Below, piece by piece: positions 1 through 5,965 of a DNA stretch of 6,347 bases. The translations under genes were made by a program, and so were the position numbers. The DNA lies in contig DAOVZS010000122.1 of NCBI GenBank assembly GCA_030635005.1, forward strand, positions 1-6,347, given 5' to 3'. Under the pieces are notes generated by a model. It had not been told where the DNA came from. It made no database searches and was given only the letters and a program-made list of their open reading frames with translations. Source of the DNA: Thiomargarita sp. (GTDB lineage: Bacteria > Pseudomonadota > Gammaproteobacteria > Beggiatoales > Beggiatoaceae). Position 1 is the stretch's first letter; each line of letters opens with the position of its first letter.

Positions 1-134
1 AAACACTTCAGCTGAAATTCCTTTTAAAGTGAGAAATTCATTGTAGATAATTCACCTATTTGGAGTCGTGGCAACTCTTTTTTGAGATTTAGGGCATATT
101 TAGTGCGATATTTGGGCTGATGTAGGATACCTCA

Positions 135-273
135 CTGTCTGAATCAGAATTTACAGGAAGTAAGAATTTAGAGAATGAGTAAAAGGCACAAACACAATAC
201 AATGTATGGCTTGTGCCTGTGCCCCTTCCCAATTCTGAAAATTCTTAAATCCTGTAAATTCTGATTCAGACAG
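135..273. repeat. 139-bp palindromic (inverted-repeat) element
   Basis: Bases 135-158 are the exact reverse complement of 250-273, a perfect 24-bp inverted repeat whose core reads CTGAATCAGAATTTACAG on the left arm. Pairing continues inward to 176 and 232 with 14 of 18 further matches, giving 42-bp arms (38 of 42 paired) around a 55-nt loop. I see no target-site duplication at the outer edges (CTCA on the left, GGTT on the right) and no transposase. Arms of this TCTGAATCAGAATTTACAGGA type occur, as far as I recall, as dispersed palindromic repeats in several bacteria with repeat-rich genomes. It could be a MITE-like or REP-like non-autonomous repeat, or a structured RNA or terminator unit. 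The inverted repeat is certain; its class is inference. Confidence 0.85.
184..218. other. Hairpin inside the loop of the palindromic element
   Basis: AGGCACAA at 184-191 pairs exactly with TTGTGCCT at 211-218, an 8-bp stem with a 19-nt loop. A second TGTGCC at 218-223 offers an alternative partner. Inside the loop, ATAC (197-200) faces GTAT (204-207). No T-run follows on the plus strand, so it is not a classical Rho-independent terminator in that direction. On the minus strand the stem is followed by TTTTACTC, which would suit a weak leftward terminator. The same AGGCACA/TGTGCCT stem recurs in the hairpin at 2370-2395. Confidence 0.55.
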
Positions 274-292
274 GGTTGTGTGGTATCAATAA

Positions 293-322
293 TTGTTATT
301 TTGATTTTTGTTTTGATATAAT
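293..322 (+). promoter_or_regulatory. Predicted sigma70-type promoter of the two-gene plus-strand unit
   Basis: A consensus -10 box TATAAT lies at 317-322. A -35 candidate TTGTTA (293-298, four of six consensus bases) stands 18 bp upstream. Transcription would start near 329 and leave a leader of about 27 nt before the ATG at 356. The -35 box begins only 20 bp beyond the right arm of the palindromic element, so that element is outside the transcript of this promoter but close enough to affect it. Confidence 0.6.
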
Positions 323-355
323 ATTAAAAAATCTTAATCTTAAAGCGAGTTTATT

Positions 356-790
356 ATGGATGAACGAGAATATCAACAGACAAGCGAAAAATTGACTCAA
401 AACCCATGTCCTTTTGAAAACGTCATTTTTACAGGGCGCTGTGGTTGTCAAAAATCTGAACGATTTAATATTGCAGAACGTGAAATTGCGACGTGTCAAA
501 GTTCAGCGTCTCAAGCACGATGCGTGAATTTTCTAAACCAAATCTATAATCATGTGTTAGAAGAACCTCAGTTGAAAAAACACATCCCCCATTCTCAAAT
601 GATGAAGGTGCAATGTGGTAGTTTATTTGGGATTGCAGCGTTAGTGGATGAATGTGCGAATACACCCCACATAGACAATATTGATGTCTTATTAATAGAA
701 GCCCTTGAAAAATTTGAAGATTTTCCCTATGACAAATTATTAAAATTTGTTAATAATTTTCAAGTACGTGGTAAACGTAAAAAAACATGA
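356..790 (+). CDS. Cysteine-rich conserved hypothetical protein, possible metal or Fe-S binding (144 aa)
   Basis: The product is a small soluble protein with no signal peptide or membrane segment. It has seven cysteines in a recognisable pattern: CPFE at C18, CGC at C29/C31, C47, C56, VQCG at C87 and C100. The phrases CPFEN, CGCQKSERFNIAERE and MMKVQCGSLFG match, from memory, a conserved family of uncharacterised proteobacterial proteins with the same cysteine spacing. The first four to five cysteines resemble a metal or Fe-S ligand set, but this is inference and the ligands are unproven. The C-terminal end is basic (RGKRKK). The start is supported by a weak Shine-Dalgarno-like AAGCGAG six bases upstream and by the promoter at 293-322. 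The stop overlaps the helicase start (ATGA at 787-790), so the two are probably translationally coupled and may act together. No specific function can be assigned. Confidence 0.85.
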   Translation: MDEREYQQTSEKLTQNPCPFENVIFTGRCGCQKSERFNIAEREIATCQSSASQARCVNFLNQIYNHVLEEPQLKKHIPHSQMMKVQCGSLFGIAALVDECANTPHIDNIDVLLIEALEKFEDFPYDKLLKFVNNFQVRGKRKKT

Positions 791-2370
791 AAGAAATACT
801 TGATGACATCATAAATCATTATGGTATTGATTTATGTAATGACATGGCTCGTTTTGAAAGTATCTTACATCAAAAATGTCAGGGTAAATATAAGCGCGAA
901 ATATTCATGTTAACCAATGCACTGCGTGAAAATATTGCGTTTGATTTATTACATCCTACATCTGAGATGACCGAAAGTGCATTAACCTCTCATTTAACAG
1001 AACGCTTATATGATAATTTGGGCTTAGACAAAAAATTGGCGTTATGGACTGTGCAAACTTGGCAACATGTGTTTAATCAAGACACGGAAGTTGACAGTAA
1101 TACCATAGAATTTACAGAAGATTTTGCCAAAGCCTATGACATCATGGAGAATACGACGGATTCTGTCTTTATCACCGGCAAGGCAGGGACTGGTAAATCT
1201 ACCCTATTAAAATATTTTAGAGATAATACACAGAAAAAAGTCGTCATATTAGCACCGACGGGTATTGCAGCGCTGAATGTCGGGGGAACGACACTCCATT
1301 CTTTTTTTAAATTGCCCCCACGTCCTATTTCACCCAGTGAAATTAAAGCCGTTTCTCGTAAAAAAGGTGAAATTTACAAAAAAATTGATACCATTGTCAT
1401 TGATGAAATATCAATGGTGAGAGCGGATATGATGGATGTGATTGATCGTGTGATGCGTTTGAATGGTAAAACACGTAAAAAACCCTTTGGTGGGGTTCAA
1501 ATGATTTTGATTGGAGACTTATTTCAACTTCCGCCCGTGGTGTCAAGTGAAGAAGAAGCGAAATTATTTACCACTACCTATCAAAGTCCCTTTTTTTTCA
1601 GTGCACATATTTTTGATGAATGTCAGTTGGAGCATCTGGAATTAACAAAAGTGTTTCGCCACCGTGAACAAGAATTTATTTACTTACTCAACAGTATTCG
1701 TAACAATCAAGCCACTTCTAGTGAACTCAAACATATTAATCAACGCTATCAACCCACATTTGAGTTAAATGTTAAAGACTATTATATTACGCTCACAACC
1801 ACTAATAGTATTGCCTCTCAAATCAATAATGCTCATTTAGAAAAATTAACGACAAAAGAATATCAATTTGAAGGGCTCATCACTGGAAAATTTAACAAAG
1901 GCACCTTACCCACAGAATCTGTATTATCTTTAAAAACAGGGGCTCAGGTCATGTTTGTTAAAAATGACAGTGATGGACGTTGGGTGAATGGGACCTTAGG
2001 CAAAATAAAAAAAATCAGAAAGGATCAAATTATCGTAGAATTACCCAATAAAAAAATTCACACGGTGAAACCAACAAAATGGGAGATACCTGAATATAAA
2101 TTTGATGAAAAAGATAAAACAGTCAGCACTGATATCATTGGATCGTTTAAACAATATCCACTCAAACTGGCGTGGGCGATTACGATTCATAAAAGCCAAG
2201 GCAAGCAATTTGATAACGTTATCATTGACTTAGGATGGGGGGCTTTTGCACATGGACAACTGTATGTGGCGTTAAGTCGTTGTAAAACACTCAATGGATT
2301 AATACTCAAAACCAAAGTACGTCAGAAAGATGTGATTGTAGATGAACGGGTGAGAGAATTTGTTCAATAA
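787..2370 (+). CDS. PIF1/RecD-like superfamily 1B DNA helicase with an extra N-terminal module (527 aa)
   Basis: This is an ATP-dependent DNA helicase of the PIF1-like group (COG0507), expected to translocate 5' to 3' on single-stranded DNA. All key motifs are visible in order: Walker A GKAGTGKST (131-139), motif Ia LAPTGIAALNVGGTTLHSFF (155-174), Walker B IDEISM (205-210), motif III GDLFQLPPV (243-251), VFRH with R291 (289-292), the 2B region around 385-420, motif V AWAITIHKSQG (462-472) and motif VI LYVALSR (492-498). No catalytic residue appears lost. Residues 1-97 are not helicase sequence. They carry the pattern YGIDLC, KREIFML, LGLDKKLALWTVQTW, which I recognise as a small module also seen in bacterial regulatory and chaperone-linked proteins; its function is unknown to me. 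The ATG overlaps the stop of the preceding cysteine-rich gene, implying coupling. The precise role (repair, recombination, R-loop or G-quadruplex removal, mobile-element function) cannot be read from the sequence. Confidence 0.95.
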   Translation: MKEILDDIINHYGIDLCNDMARFESILHQKCQGKYKREIFMLTNALRENIAFDLLHPTSEMTESALTSHLTERLYDNLGLDKKLALWTVQTWQHVFNQDTEVDSNTIEFTEDFAKAYDIMENTTDSVFITGKAGTGKSTLLKYFRDNTQKKVVILAPTGIAALNVGGTTLHSFFKLPPRPISPSEIKAVSRKKGEIYKKIDTIVIDEISMVRADMMDVIDRVMRLNGKTRKKPFGGVQMILIGDLFQLPPVVSSEEEAKLFTTTYQSPFFFSAHIFDECQLEHLELTKVFRHREQEFIYLLNSIRNNQATSSELKHINQRYQPTFELNVKDYYITLTTTNSIASQINNAHLEKLTTKEYQFEGLITGKFNKGTLPTESVLSLKTGAQVMFVKNDSDGRWVNGTLGKIKKIRKDQIIVELPNKKIHTVKPTKWEIPEYKFDEKDKTVSTDIIGSFKQYPLKLAWAITIHKSQGKQFDNVIIDLGWGAFAHGQLYVALSRCKTLNGLILKTKVRQKDVIVDERVREFVQ

Positions 2371-2395
2371 AGGCACAGGCATACGCGTGTGCCTT
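2370..2395. terminator. Symmetric hairpin terminator between convergent genes
   Basis: AAGGCACA (2370-2377) pairs exactly with TGTGCCTT (2388-2395), leaving a 10-nt loop. It fills most of the 34-bp gap between the helicase stop (2368-2370) and the cytochrome stop (2405-2407). On the minus strand the stem runs into TTTATT, a fair terminator tail for the ispH-purB-cytochrome transcript. On the plus strand no T-run follows, so termination of the helicase message is probably less efficient or depends on other factors. Confidence 0.65.
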
Positions 2396-2404
2396 CAAGC
2401 CCCA

Positions 2405-2701
2405 CTATTTTTTAACAGGCTTTTTAAATTGATAATAAGTCACATTTAAATAAGCAGTCACATCCTCAATTTCCTCATCAAACCAAGATAAATCAAGGGT
2501 ATTATCACAACTACGGACTTGATGTTCTAAGCCTGCATACGTTGTGCGTTTGCGATCTTTATTAGTATAAAAATCAGGGCTGCTATGGCAAGAGGTACAA
2601 TTTTCATCATGTAACTCTTTGCCATTTTCTACATCTTCAGCATAAGTGACTGTATTGAGTGTCAATAATATGGCACAGAAAAAACAAGATTTTATAGACA
2701 T
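2405..2701 (-). CDS. Small periplasmic monoheme c-type cytochrome (98 aa)
   Basis: The start at 2701 is preferred over an ATG at 2752 because a strong Shine-Dalgarno AAAGGAG sits 8 nt upstream, and from there the protein opens with a normal signal peptide (residues 1-21: MSIK then hydrophobic CFFCAILLTL, likely cleaved after TYA). The mature part of ~77 aa has one heme-attachment motif, CTSCH (C35, C38, H39), so it is matured by the cytochrome c machinery outside the inner membrane and should transfer electrons. Later segments GLEHQVRSC (C65), LSWFDEEI and VTAYLNVTYYQF match, as I recall, a family of short proteobacterial monoheme cytochromes. The mature protein contains no methionine, so the usual His-Met heme coordination is impossible. 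H60 or another residue must be the sixth ligand, or the heme is five-coordinate. It is the last gene of the run, 13 bp after purB. Its redox partner is unknown. Confidence 0.85.
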   Translation of the reverse strand: MSIKSCFFCAILLTLNTVTYAEDVENGKELHDENCTSCHSSPDFYTNKDRKRTTYAGLEHQVRSCDNTLDLSWFDEEIEDVTAYLNVTYYQFKKPVKK

Positions 2702-2709
2702 ACTGCGTG

Positions 2710-2717
2710 CTCCTTTA
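2710..2717 (-). promoter_or_regulatory. Ribosome binding site that fixes the cytochrome start
   Basis: On the minus strand TAAAGGAG (2717 down to 2710) lies 8 nt before the ATG at 2701-2699. The TAA of this stretch is also the purB stop codon, so ribosomes finishing purB are delivered onto the cytochrome ribosome binding site. This argues against the longer reading from 2752. Confidence 0.8.
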
Positions 2718-4073
2718 CAAAGATTTGGCTTGATTTGCGGCATTACCGACATAAGTCATCGGCATTAATTCACATAAACGGTGTTTTTCTGATTCTGGAA
2801 TCGATAACGTGCCTATAAATTCCTGTAAACGTTGCTGATCAATACCACGCCCTCGTGTTAAATCCTTTAATTTTTCATAAGCGTGTTCAACACCATAACG
2901 ACGCATCACCATTTGAATGGGCTCTGCTAATACCATCCAAGATTGATTTAAATCATGTTCAATGACTTTCAGATTGACTTCCAATTTTCCAATCCCTTTA
3001 AGACAAGACTCATAAGCAATGAGACTATGAGCAATCCCCACCCCTAAATTACGTAATACGGTTGAATCTGTTAAATCACGTTGCCACCGAGAAATGGGTA
3101 ATTTTGTAGATAAGTGATGAAATAAGGCATTTGCAACCCCTAAATTCCCCTCAGCATTTTCAAAATCTATGGGATTCACTTTATGAGGCATGGTAGAAGA
3201 GCCAATTTCACCCGCAATCGTTTTTTGTTTAAAATATCCGAGTGAAATGTAACTCCAAGTATCACGACAATAGTCAATCATTATCGTATTAAAACGAGCC
3301 AAAGCATCAAATAATTCTGCAATATAATCATGGGGTTCAATTTGAGTGGTATAAGGATTCCACTCTAAACCCAATTGTGTCACAAATGTTTGTGTCATCT
3401 TTGCCCAATCCAAGTGAGGATAGGCGGCTAAATGTGCATTATAATTGCCCACCGCCCCATTAAATTTGCCTAATAATGAAATATTTGAAACTTGTTGGTA
3501 TTGACGTTGTAAGCGTGCCACGACATTCGCTATCTCCTTACCTAATGTTGTGGGGGAAGCTGCTTGCCCATGCGTACGCGACAGCATCGGAATATCCGCA
3601 TATTCTTGTGCTAATGCTGACAATGCCATCAATATTTCGTCTATTTTTGGATTGATAATGTGATTACGTGCTTCACGTAACATTAAACCATACGCGATAT
3701 TATTAATATCTTCAGAAGTACAGCCAAAATGAATAAATTCACTGATCTTTTTTAATTCTGGTAGGGTGGCTATTTTTTCTTTAATAAAATATTCTACTGC
3801 TTTCACATCATGATTTGTAATCCGTTCAATCTTTTTAACCTGTTGTGCCTCTTCAACTGACAAGTGTTCCGCCATGTCATTTAAGACTGTGGTGGCTTCG
3901 GCACTAAAGGGAGGTACTTCCATAATATCGGGATGTTCTGAGAGAAATTGTAACCATCGTATTTCAACAAACACCCGATAACGAATTAAACCAAATTCGC
4001 TAAAAATAGGGCTAAGTGCCTTTGTTTTATTGGCATAACGTCCATCAATAGGGGAAATAGCAGTGAGTTCCAT
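2715..4073 (-). CDS. purB: Adenylosuccinate lyase
   Basis: This cytosolic homotetrameric enzyme splits fumarate from SAICAR (step 8 of IMP synthesis) and from adenylosuccinate (last step to AMP). At 452 aa it is close to the 456 aa of E. coli PurB, and it follows the longer E. coli-type layout rather than the shorter Bacillus type. It begins with LTAISPIDGRY. Visible conserved sites are NHDVKAVEYF (87-96), TSEDINN (119-125), RTHGQ with the general-acid histidine H168, and the superfamily signature GSSTMPHKVNP (291-301), whose serine pair at 292-293 contains the expected catalytic base on the flexible loop. The fold is the all-helical fumarase/aspartase superfamily. The ATG starts 3 bp after the ispH stop with only a weak GAGA upstream, so translation is probably coupled to ispH. 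No damage is apparent. Confidence 0.97.
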   Translation of the reverse strand: MELTAISPIDGRYANKTKALSPIFSEFGLIRYRVFVEIRWLQFLSEHPDIMEVPPFSAEATTVLNDMAEHLSVEEAQQVKKIERITNHDVKAVEYFIKEKIATLPELKKISEFIHFGCTSEDINNIAYGLMLREARNHIINPKIDEILMALSALAQEYADIPMLSRTHGQAASPTTLGKEIANVVARLQRQYQQVSNISLLGKFNGAVGNYNAHLAAYPHLDWAKMTQTFVTQLGLEWNPYTTQIEPHDYIAELFDALARFNTIMIDYCRDTWSYISLGYFKQKTIAGEIGSSTMPHKVNPIDFENAEGNLGVANALFHHLSTKLPISRWQRDLTDSTVLRNLGVGIAHSLIAYESCLKGIGKLEVNLKVIEHDLNQSWMVLAEPIQMVMRRYGVEHAYEKLKDLTRGRGIDQQRLQEFIGTLSIPESEKHRLCELMPMTYVGNAANQAKSL

Positions 4074-4076
4074 AGC

Positions 4077-5003
4077 TTATCTCAATTGTAAATTATCAGG
4101 AATATTAAATGTGATCTTTTCGGGTTCACCAAGCATGACTTGACTTGTATTAACACCAAATTCATGTAAACGTTGTAATACATTTTCGACTAAGATTTCT
4201 GGTGCAGAAGCCCCTGCGGTGAGCCCCACAGTTGCTTTTTCAGAAAACCATGTTTTGTCTAAATCTTCAGCACTTTCAATTAAGAAAGAATTGATGCCCA
4301 TTCCGATACCCACTTCTCGCAAGCGATTAGAATTAGAACTATTTTGGGCACCTACTACTAACAATACATCAATATCTGCAGCCATTTGGCGTACTGCATT
4401 TTGACGATTTTGAGTCGCATAACAAATGTCAGTTAAATCAGGACCTTGTATTTTTGGATAACGCTTGTGTAAGGCAGCGATGACATCACGGGTATCATCA
4501 ATACTCAGCGTTGTTTGTGTCACATACGCCACACGTTCAGGATTTTGAATCTGTAAAGCCTGTACTTCTTCAAGACGGCATAATACATGTACAATACCCT
4601 CGACACTCCCCCGAGTCCCTTCTACTTCAGAATGTCCCGCATGACCAATAATAATGATTTCAAATCCCTGATTAGCATAACGTTGTGCTTGTGCATGTAC
4701 TTTCATGACAAGCGGACACGTGGCATCAATCACTTGTAATTGTCGTTTTTCCGCATTCGCAATAACACTATTAGGGACGCCATGTGCACTAAAAATACAG
4801 ACTGATTTTTGGGGCACTTCCTCCAGTGTTTCCACAAAAAGAGCCCCGCGTTTTTTTAAATCCTCAACCACATAACGATTATGCACAATTTCATGTAACA
4901 CATACACAGGATGTGTATAAATATCAAGGGCGCGTTCAACAATTTCTATTGCACGCACGACGCCTGCACAAAACCCACGGGGTTGTGCCAATATAATATT
5001 CAT
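4077..5003 (-). CDS. ispH: 4-hydroxy-3-methylbut-2-enyl diphosphate reductase
   Basis: IspH (LytB) catalyses the last step of the MEP pathway, reducing HMBPP to isopentenyl and dimethylallyl diphosphate with a 4Fe-4S cluster in the cytosol. The three cluster cysteines are present at C12 (FCAGV), C96 (DATCPLV) and C194 (TDICYATQNRQ). Substrate and proton-relay residues are also present: H41, H74 (SAHG), H124 and E126 (GHAGHSEVEGT), T167, the NSSNSNRL segment (221-228) and S266 (GASAPE). The numbering closely follows E. coli IspH, which is slightly longer at 316 aa. The enzyme needs an external electron donor such as flavodoxin or ferredoxin. The ATG directly follows a run of A residues, with no recognisable Shine-Dalgarno and only 9 bp after the upstream stop, so coupling to the upstream gene is likely. 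Its linkage to purB rather than to an FKBP-type isomerase gene differs from the E. coli arrangement. Confidence 0.97.
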   Translation of the reverse strand: MNIILAQPRGFCAGVVRAIEIVERALDIYTHPVYVLHEIVHNRYVVEDLKKRGALFVETLEEVPQKSVCIFSAHGVPNSVIANAEKRQLQVIDATCPLVMKVHAQAQRYANQGFEIIIIGHAGHSEVEGTRGSVEGIVHVLCRLEEVQALQIQNPERVAYVTQTTLSIDDTRDVIAALHKRYPKIQGPDLTDICYATQNRQNAVRQMAADIDVLLVVGAQNSSNSNRLREVGIGMGINSFLIESAEDLDKTWFSEKATVGLTAGASAPEILVENVLQRLHEFGVNTSQVMLGEPEKITFNIPDNLQLR

Positions 5004-5012
5004 TTTTTTTTA

Positions 5013-5789
5013 CTAATGTTTAAGACGGTGACGACGAGCTAGATAATTAGTGGCTTGTTTATCGGTATTTGGGGACTGTTGATGTGAACTTTCGGACGAC
5101 TTTTCCTCAATATTTTGTTCTTCTATTTTTTTGAAAGGAGAATTGGGAGATACTAACATCACTTCTATTTTGGGTGGAAGGGATATGAAAGAAATTGATA
5201 ATTCATCAACGCTATGTTCAGACAACGCTAATAGTTCAGGAAGTTCAAATATCGTTTTTAATATAAACCATGAAATATTTTCTCCTTTATATTTTTCAAG
5301 TAACAATGCTTCTTGTTCTTTACTTAATTGTGCATCACGAACATAATAAAAAGAAACACCACCTGGGATACTAATATCAAGAAACAGTCCAGAATACTGA
5401 AATCCAGCTTCTTTCATCACCACATTATAATACGAGAATTTTTCAATTCTTGTTTTCAAGCTTGTTAATATCCAGTTTGTTGTTTGGCTACTCATATCCG
5501 TAACATTAGTCACTACTGAACCAGCTGCAGTTACAGTGGCATCTGATATTTCTCCTGCAGTTTCTACGACAGAATCTGAGACTTCTCCTGCAGTTTTCAG
5601 CATAGAATCCCAATAGCTTTCAGATTCTTCTGTTTTTTCAACAGTTGCATTTTCCTCTTTGGTACTCGTTTTTTCTTCTGGAACTGTTTTTTCCTCTTCA
5701 TCACTTCCCCACCAACCTCCCATGGATGACATAGAATATGTTATCAAAAGGATCAAAATACAAATACGTGCTAGTTTATTAATAATCAT
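5013..5789 (-). CDS. Exported or membrane-anchored protein of unknown function with 11-residue repeats (258 aa)
   Basis: I do not recognise this family with certainty. The N-terminus is signal-like: MIINKLAR then hydrophobic residues 9-19, with no lipobox cysteine. A tryptophan pair (GGWWG, 25-29) and a strongly acidic, Glu/Thr-rich stretch (29-58) follow. Three 11-residue repeats lie at 66-98 (TAGEVSDSVVE, TAGEISDATVT, then a divergent AAGSVVTNVTD) and would form an amphipathic helix. A folded domain of about 110 residues (105-215) contains two similar strand-turn-strand segments, LFLDISIPGGVSFYYV and LSISFISLPPKIEVMLV. A Ser/Gln/Glu-rich linker and a basic tail (ARRHRLKH) end the protein. 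The start chosen is the first ATG. An AGGAG lies 14 nt upstream, which is rather far, and a TTG at 5822 would give an 11-residue longer form. It precedes ispH by 9 bp and is probably co-transcribed; a functional link is not implied. Confidence 0.75.
   Translation of the reverse strand: MIINKLARICILILLITYSMSSMGGWWGSDEEEKTVPEEKTSTKEENATVEKTEESESYWDSMLKTAGEVSDSVVETAGEISDATVTAAGSVVTNVTDMSSQTTNWILTSLKTRIEKFSYYNVVMKEAGFQYSGLFLDISIPGGVSFYYVRDAQLSKEQEALLLEKYKGENISWFILKTIFELPELLALSEHSVDELSISFISLPPKIEVMLVSPNSPFKKIEEQNIEEKSSESSHQQSPNTDKQATNYLARRHRLKH
5496..5594 (-). repeat. Tandem 33-nt repeats encoding 11-residue units
   Basis: Within the exported-protein gene, three consecutive 33-nt units (5594-5562, 5561-5529, 5528-5496) encode the 11-residue repeats. 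The first two share ACTGCAGGAGAA at their starts and TCAGAT inside them, and are clearly related at DNA level. The third is much more diverged. An 11-residue period fits a continuous helix with a slight twist (three turns per unit), suggesting a rod or an amphipathic surface helix. Confidence 0.7.
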
Positions 5790-5965
5790 TATTATGTGAT
5801 TTTCTCCTAAAATCTTTAACAAATATCATTTATCTCTAAAAATTGATATTCCAGTATATACTTAATACAACAGATATTCTGTGTGTCTTTCAAACAATTT
5901 CATTCAAGTTTTTACCGTCAATAAGTTATCATTCTATAAATTCTGATTAAGATCCAAAAAACACA
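5790..5965. other. AT-rich gap between the partial membrane gene and the exported-protein gene
   Basis: This 176-bp gap holds no gene. On the minus strand AGGAG (5808-5804) is the likely ribosome binding site of the exported-protein gene. TATACT (5858-5853) is a possible -10 box for the leftward operon, but I find no convincing -35 box at the right spacing, so the promoter is uncertain. ACAGA (5870-5874) and TCTGT (5878-5882) form a 5-bp stem with a 3-nt loop, too short to call a terminator. A degenerate copy of one palindromic-element arm lies at 5932-5952. Confidence 0.5.
5932..5952. repeat. Degenerate solo half-copy of the palindromic-element arm
   Basis: Over 21 bases this segment matches the right arm at 250-270 in 18 positions, including TAAATTCTGATT without a mismatch and 15 of 16 bases over 5937-5952. 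No partner arm in the opposite orientation is visible nearby. It could be a decayed remnant of the same repeat family or a chance match in AT-rich DNA. Confidence 0.4.

Larger units (their letters stand above)
1..355. other. Intergenic region upstream of the cysteine-rich gene
   Basis: No coding region can be supported here. The first ~130 bases have stops in all three forward frames within the first 46 bases (for example TGA at 13-15 and TAG at 44-46), so at most the last few codons of a gene lying to the left could be present. A weak hairpin (GAGT at 63-66 with ACTC at 74-77) followed by six T residues (78-83) could be a marginal terminator for such a gene, but the stem is only 4 bp. The rest is occupied by the inverted-repeat element at 135-273 and the promoter at 293-322, listed separately. 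Confidence 0.6.

Noticed and set aside
63..83. Rho-independent terminator for a gene to the left of the window
   Set aside because: The stem is only 4 bp with a 7-nt loop; the six T residues alone do not support a call.
135..273. CRISPR array or tRNA-like structure in the repeat region
   Set aside because: There are only two arms, in opposite orientation, with one 55-nt loop; no direct repeats with regular spacers and no tRNA cloverleaf can be drawn.
296..665. Minus-strand open frames of 66-67 codons (296-499 and 465-665)
   Set aside because: They lie antisense to the cysteine-rich gene, have no recognisable protein features or ribosome binding sites, and that gene has better support from promoter, motifs and coupling.
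1591..1598. Run of eight T residues in the helicase gene as a possible phase-variation tract
   Set aside because: It encodes an ordinary PFFFS segment at the expected place in the helicase; runs of this length are common in AT-rich genomes and the frame is intact.
2702..2752. Longer cytochrome start at the ATG of 2752, adding 17 residues
   Set aside because: It would overlap purB, places a non-signal-like segment before a good signal peptide, and ignores the strong AAAGGAG placed 8 nt before the ATG at 2701.
4219..4404. Plus-strand 61-codon open frame inside ispH
   Set aside because: It is antisense to conserved IspH sequence and has no independent support.
5131..5346. Plus-strand 71-codon open frame inside the exported-protein gene
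   Set aside because: It is antisense to the longer gene, Ser/Asn-rich as expected from a shadow frame, and has no motif.
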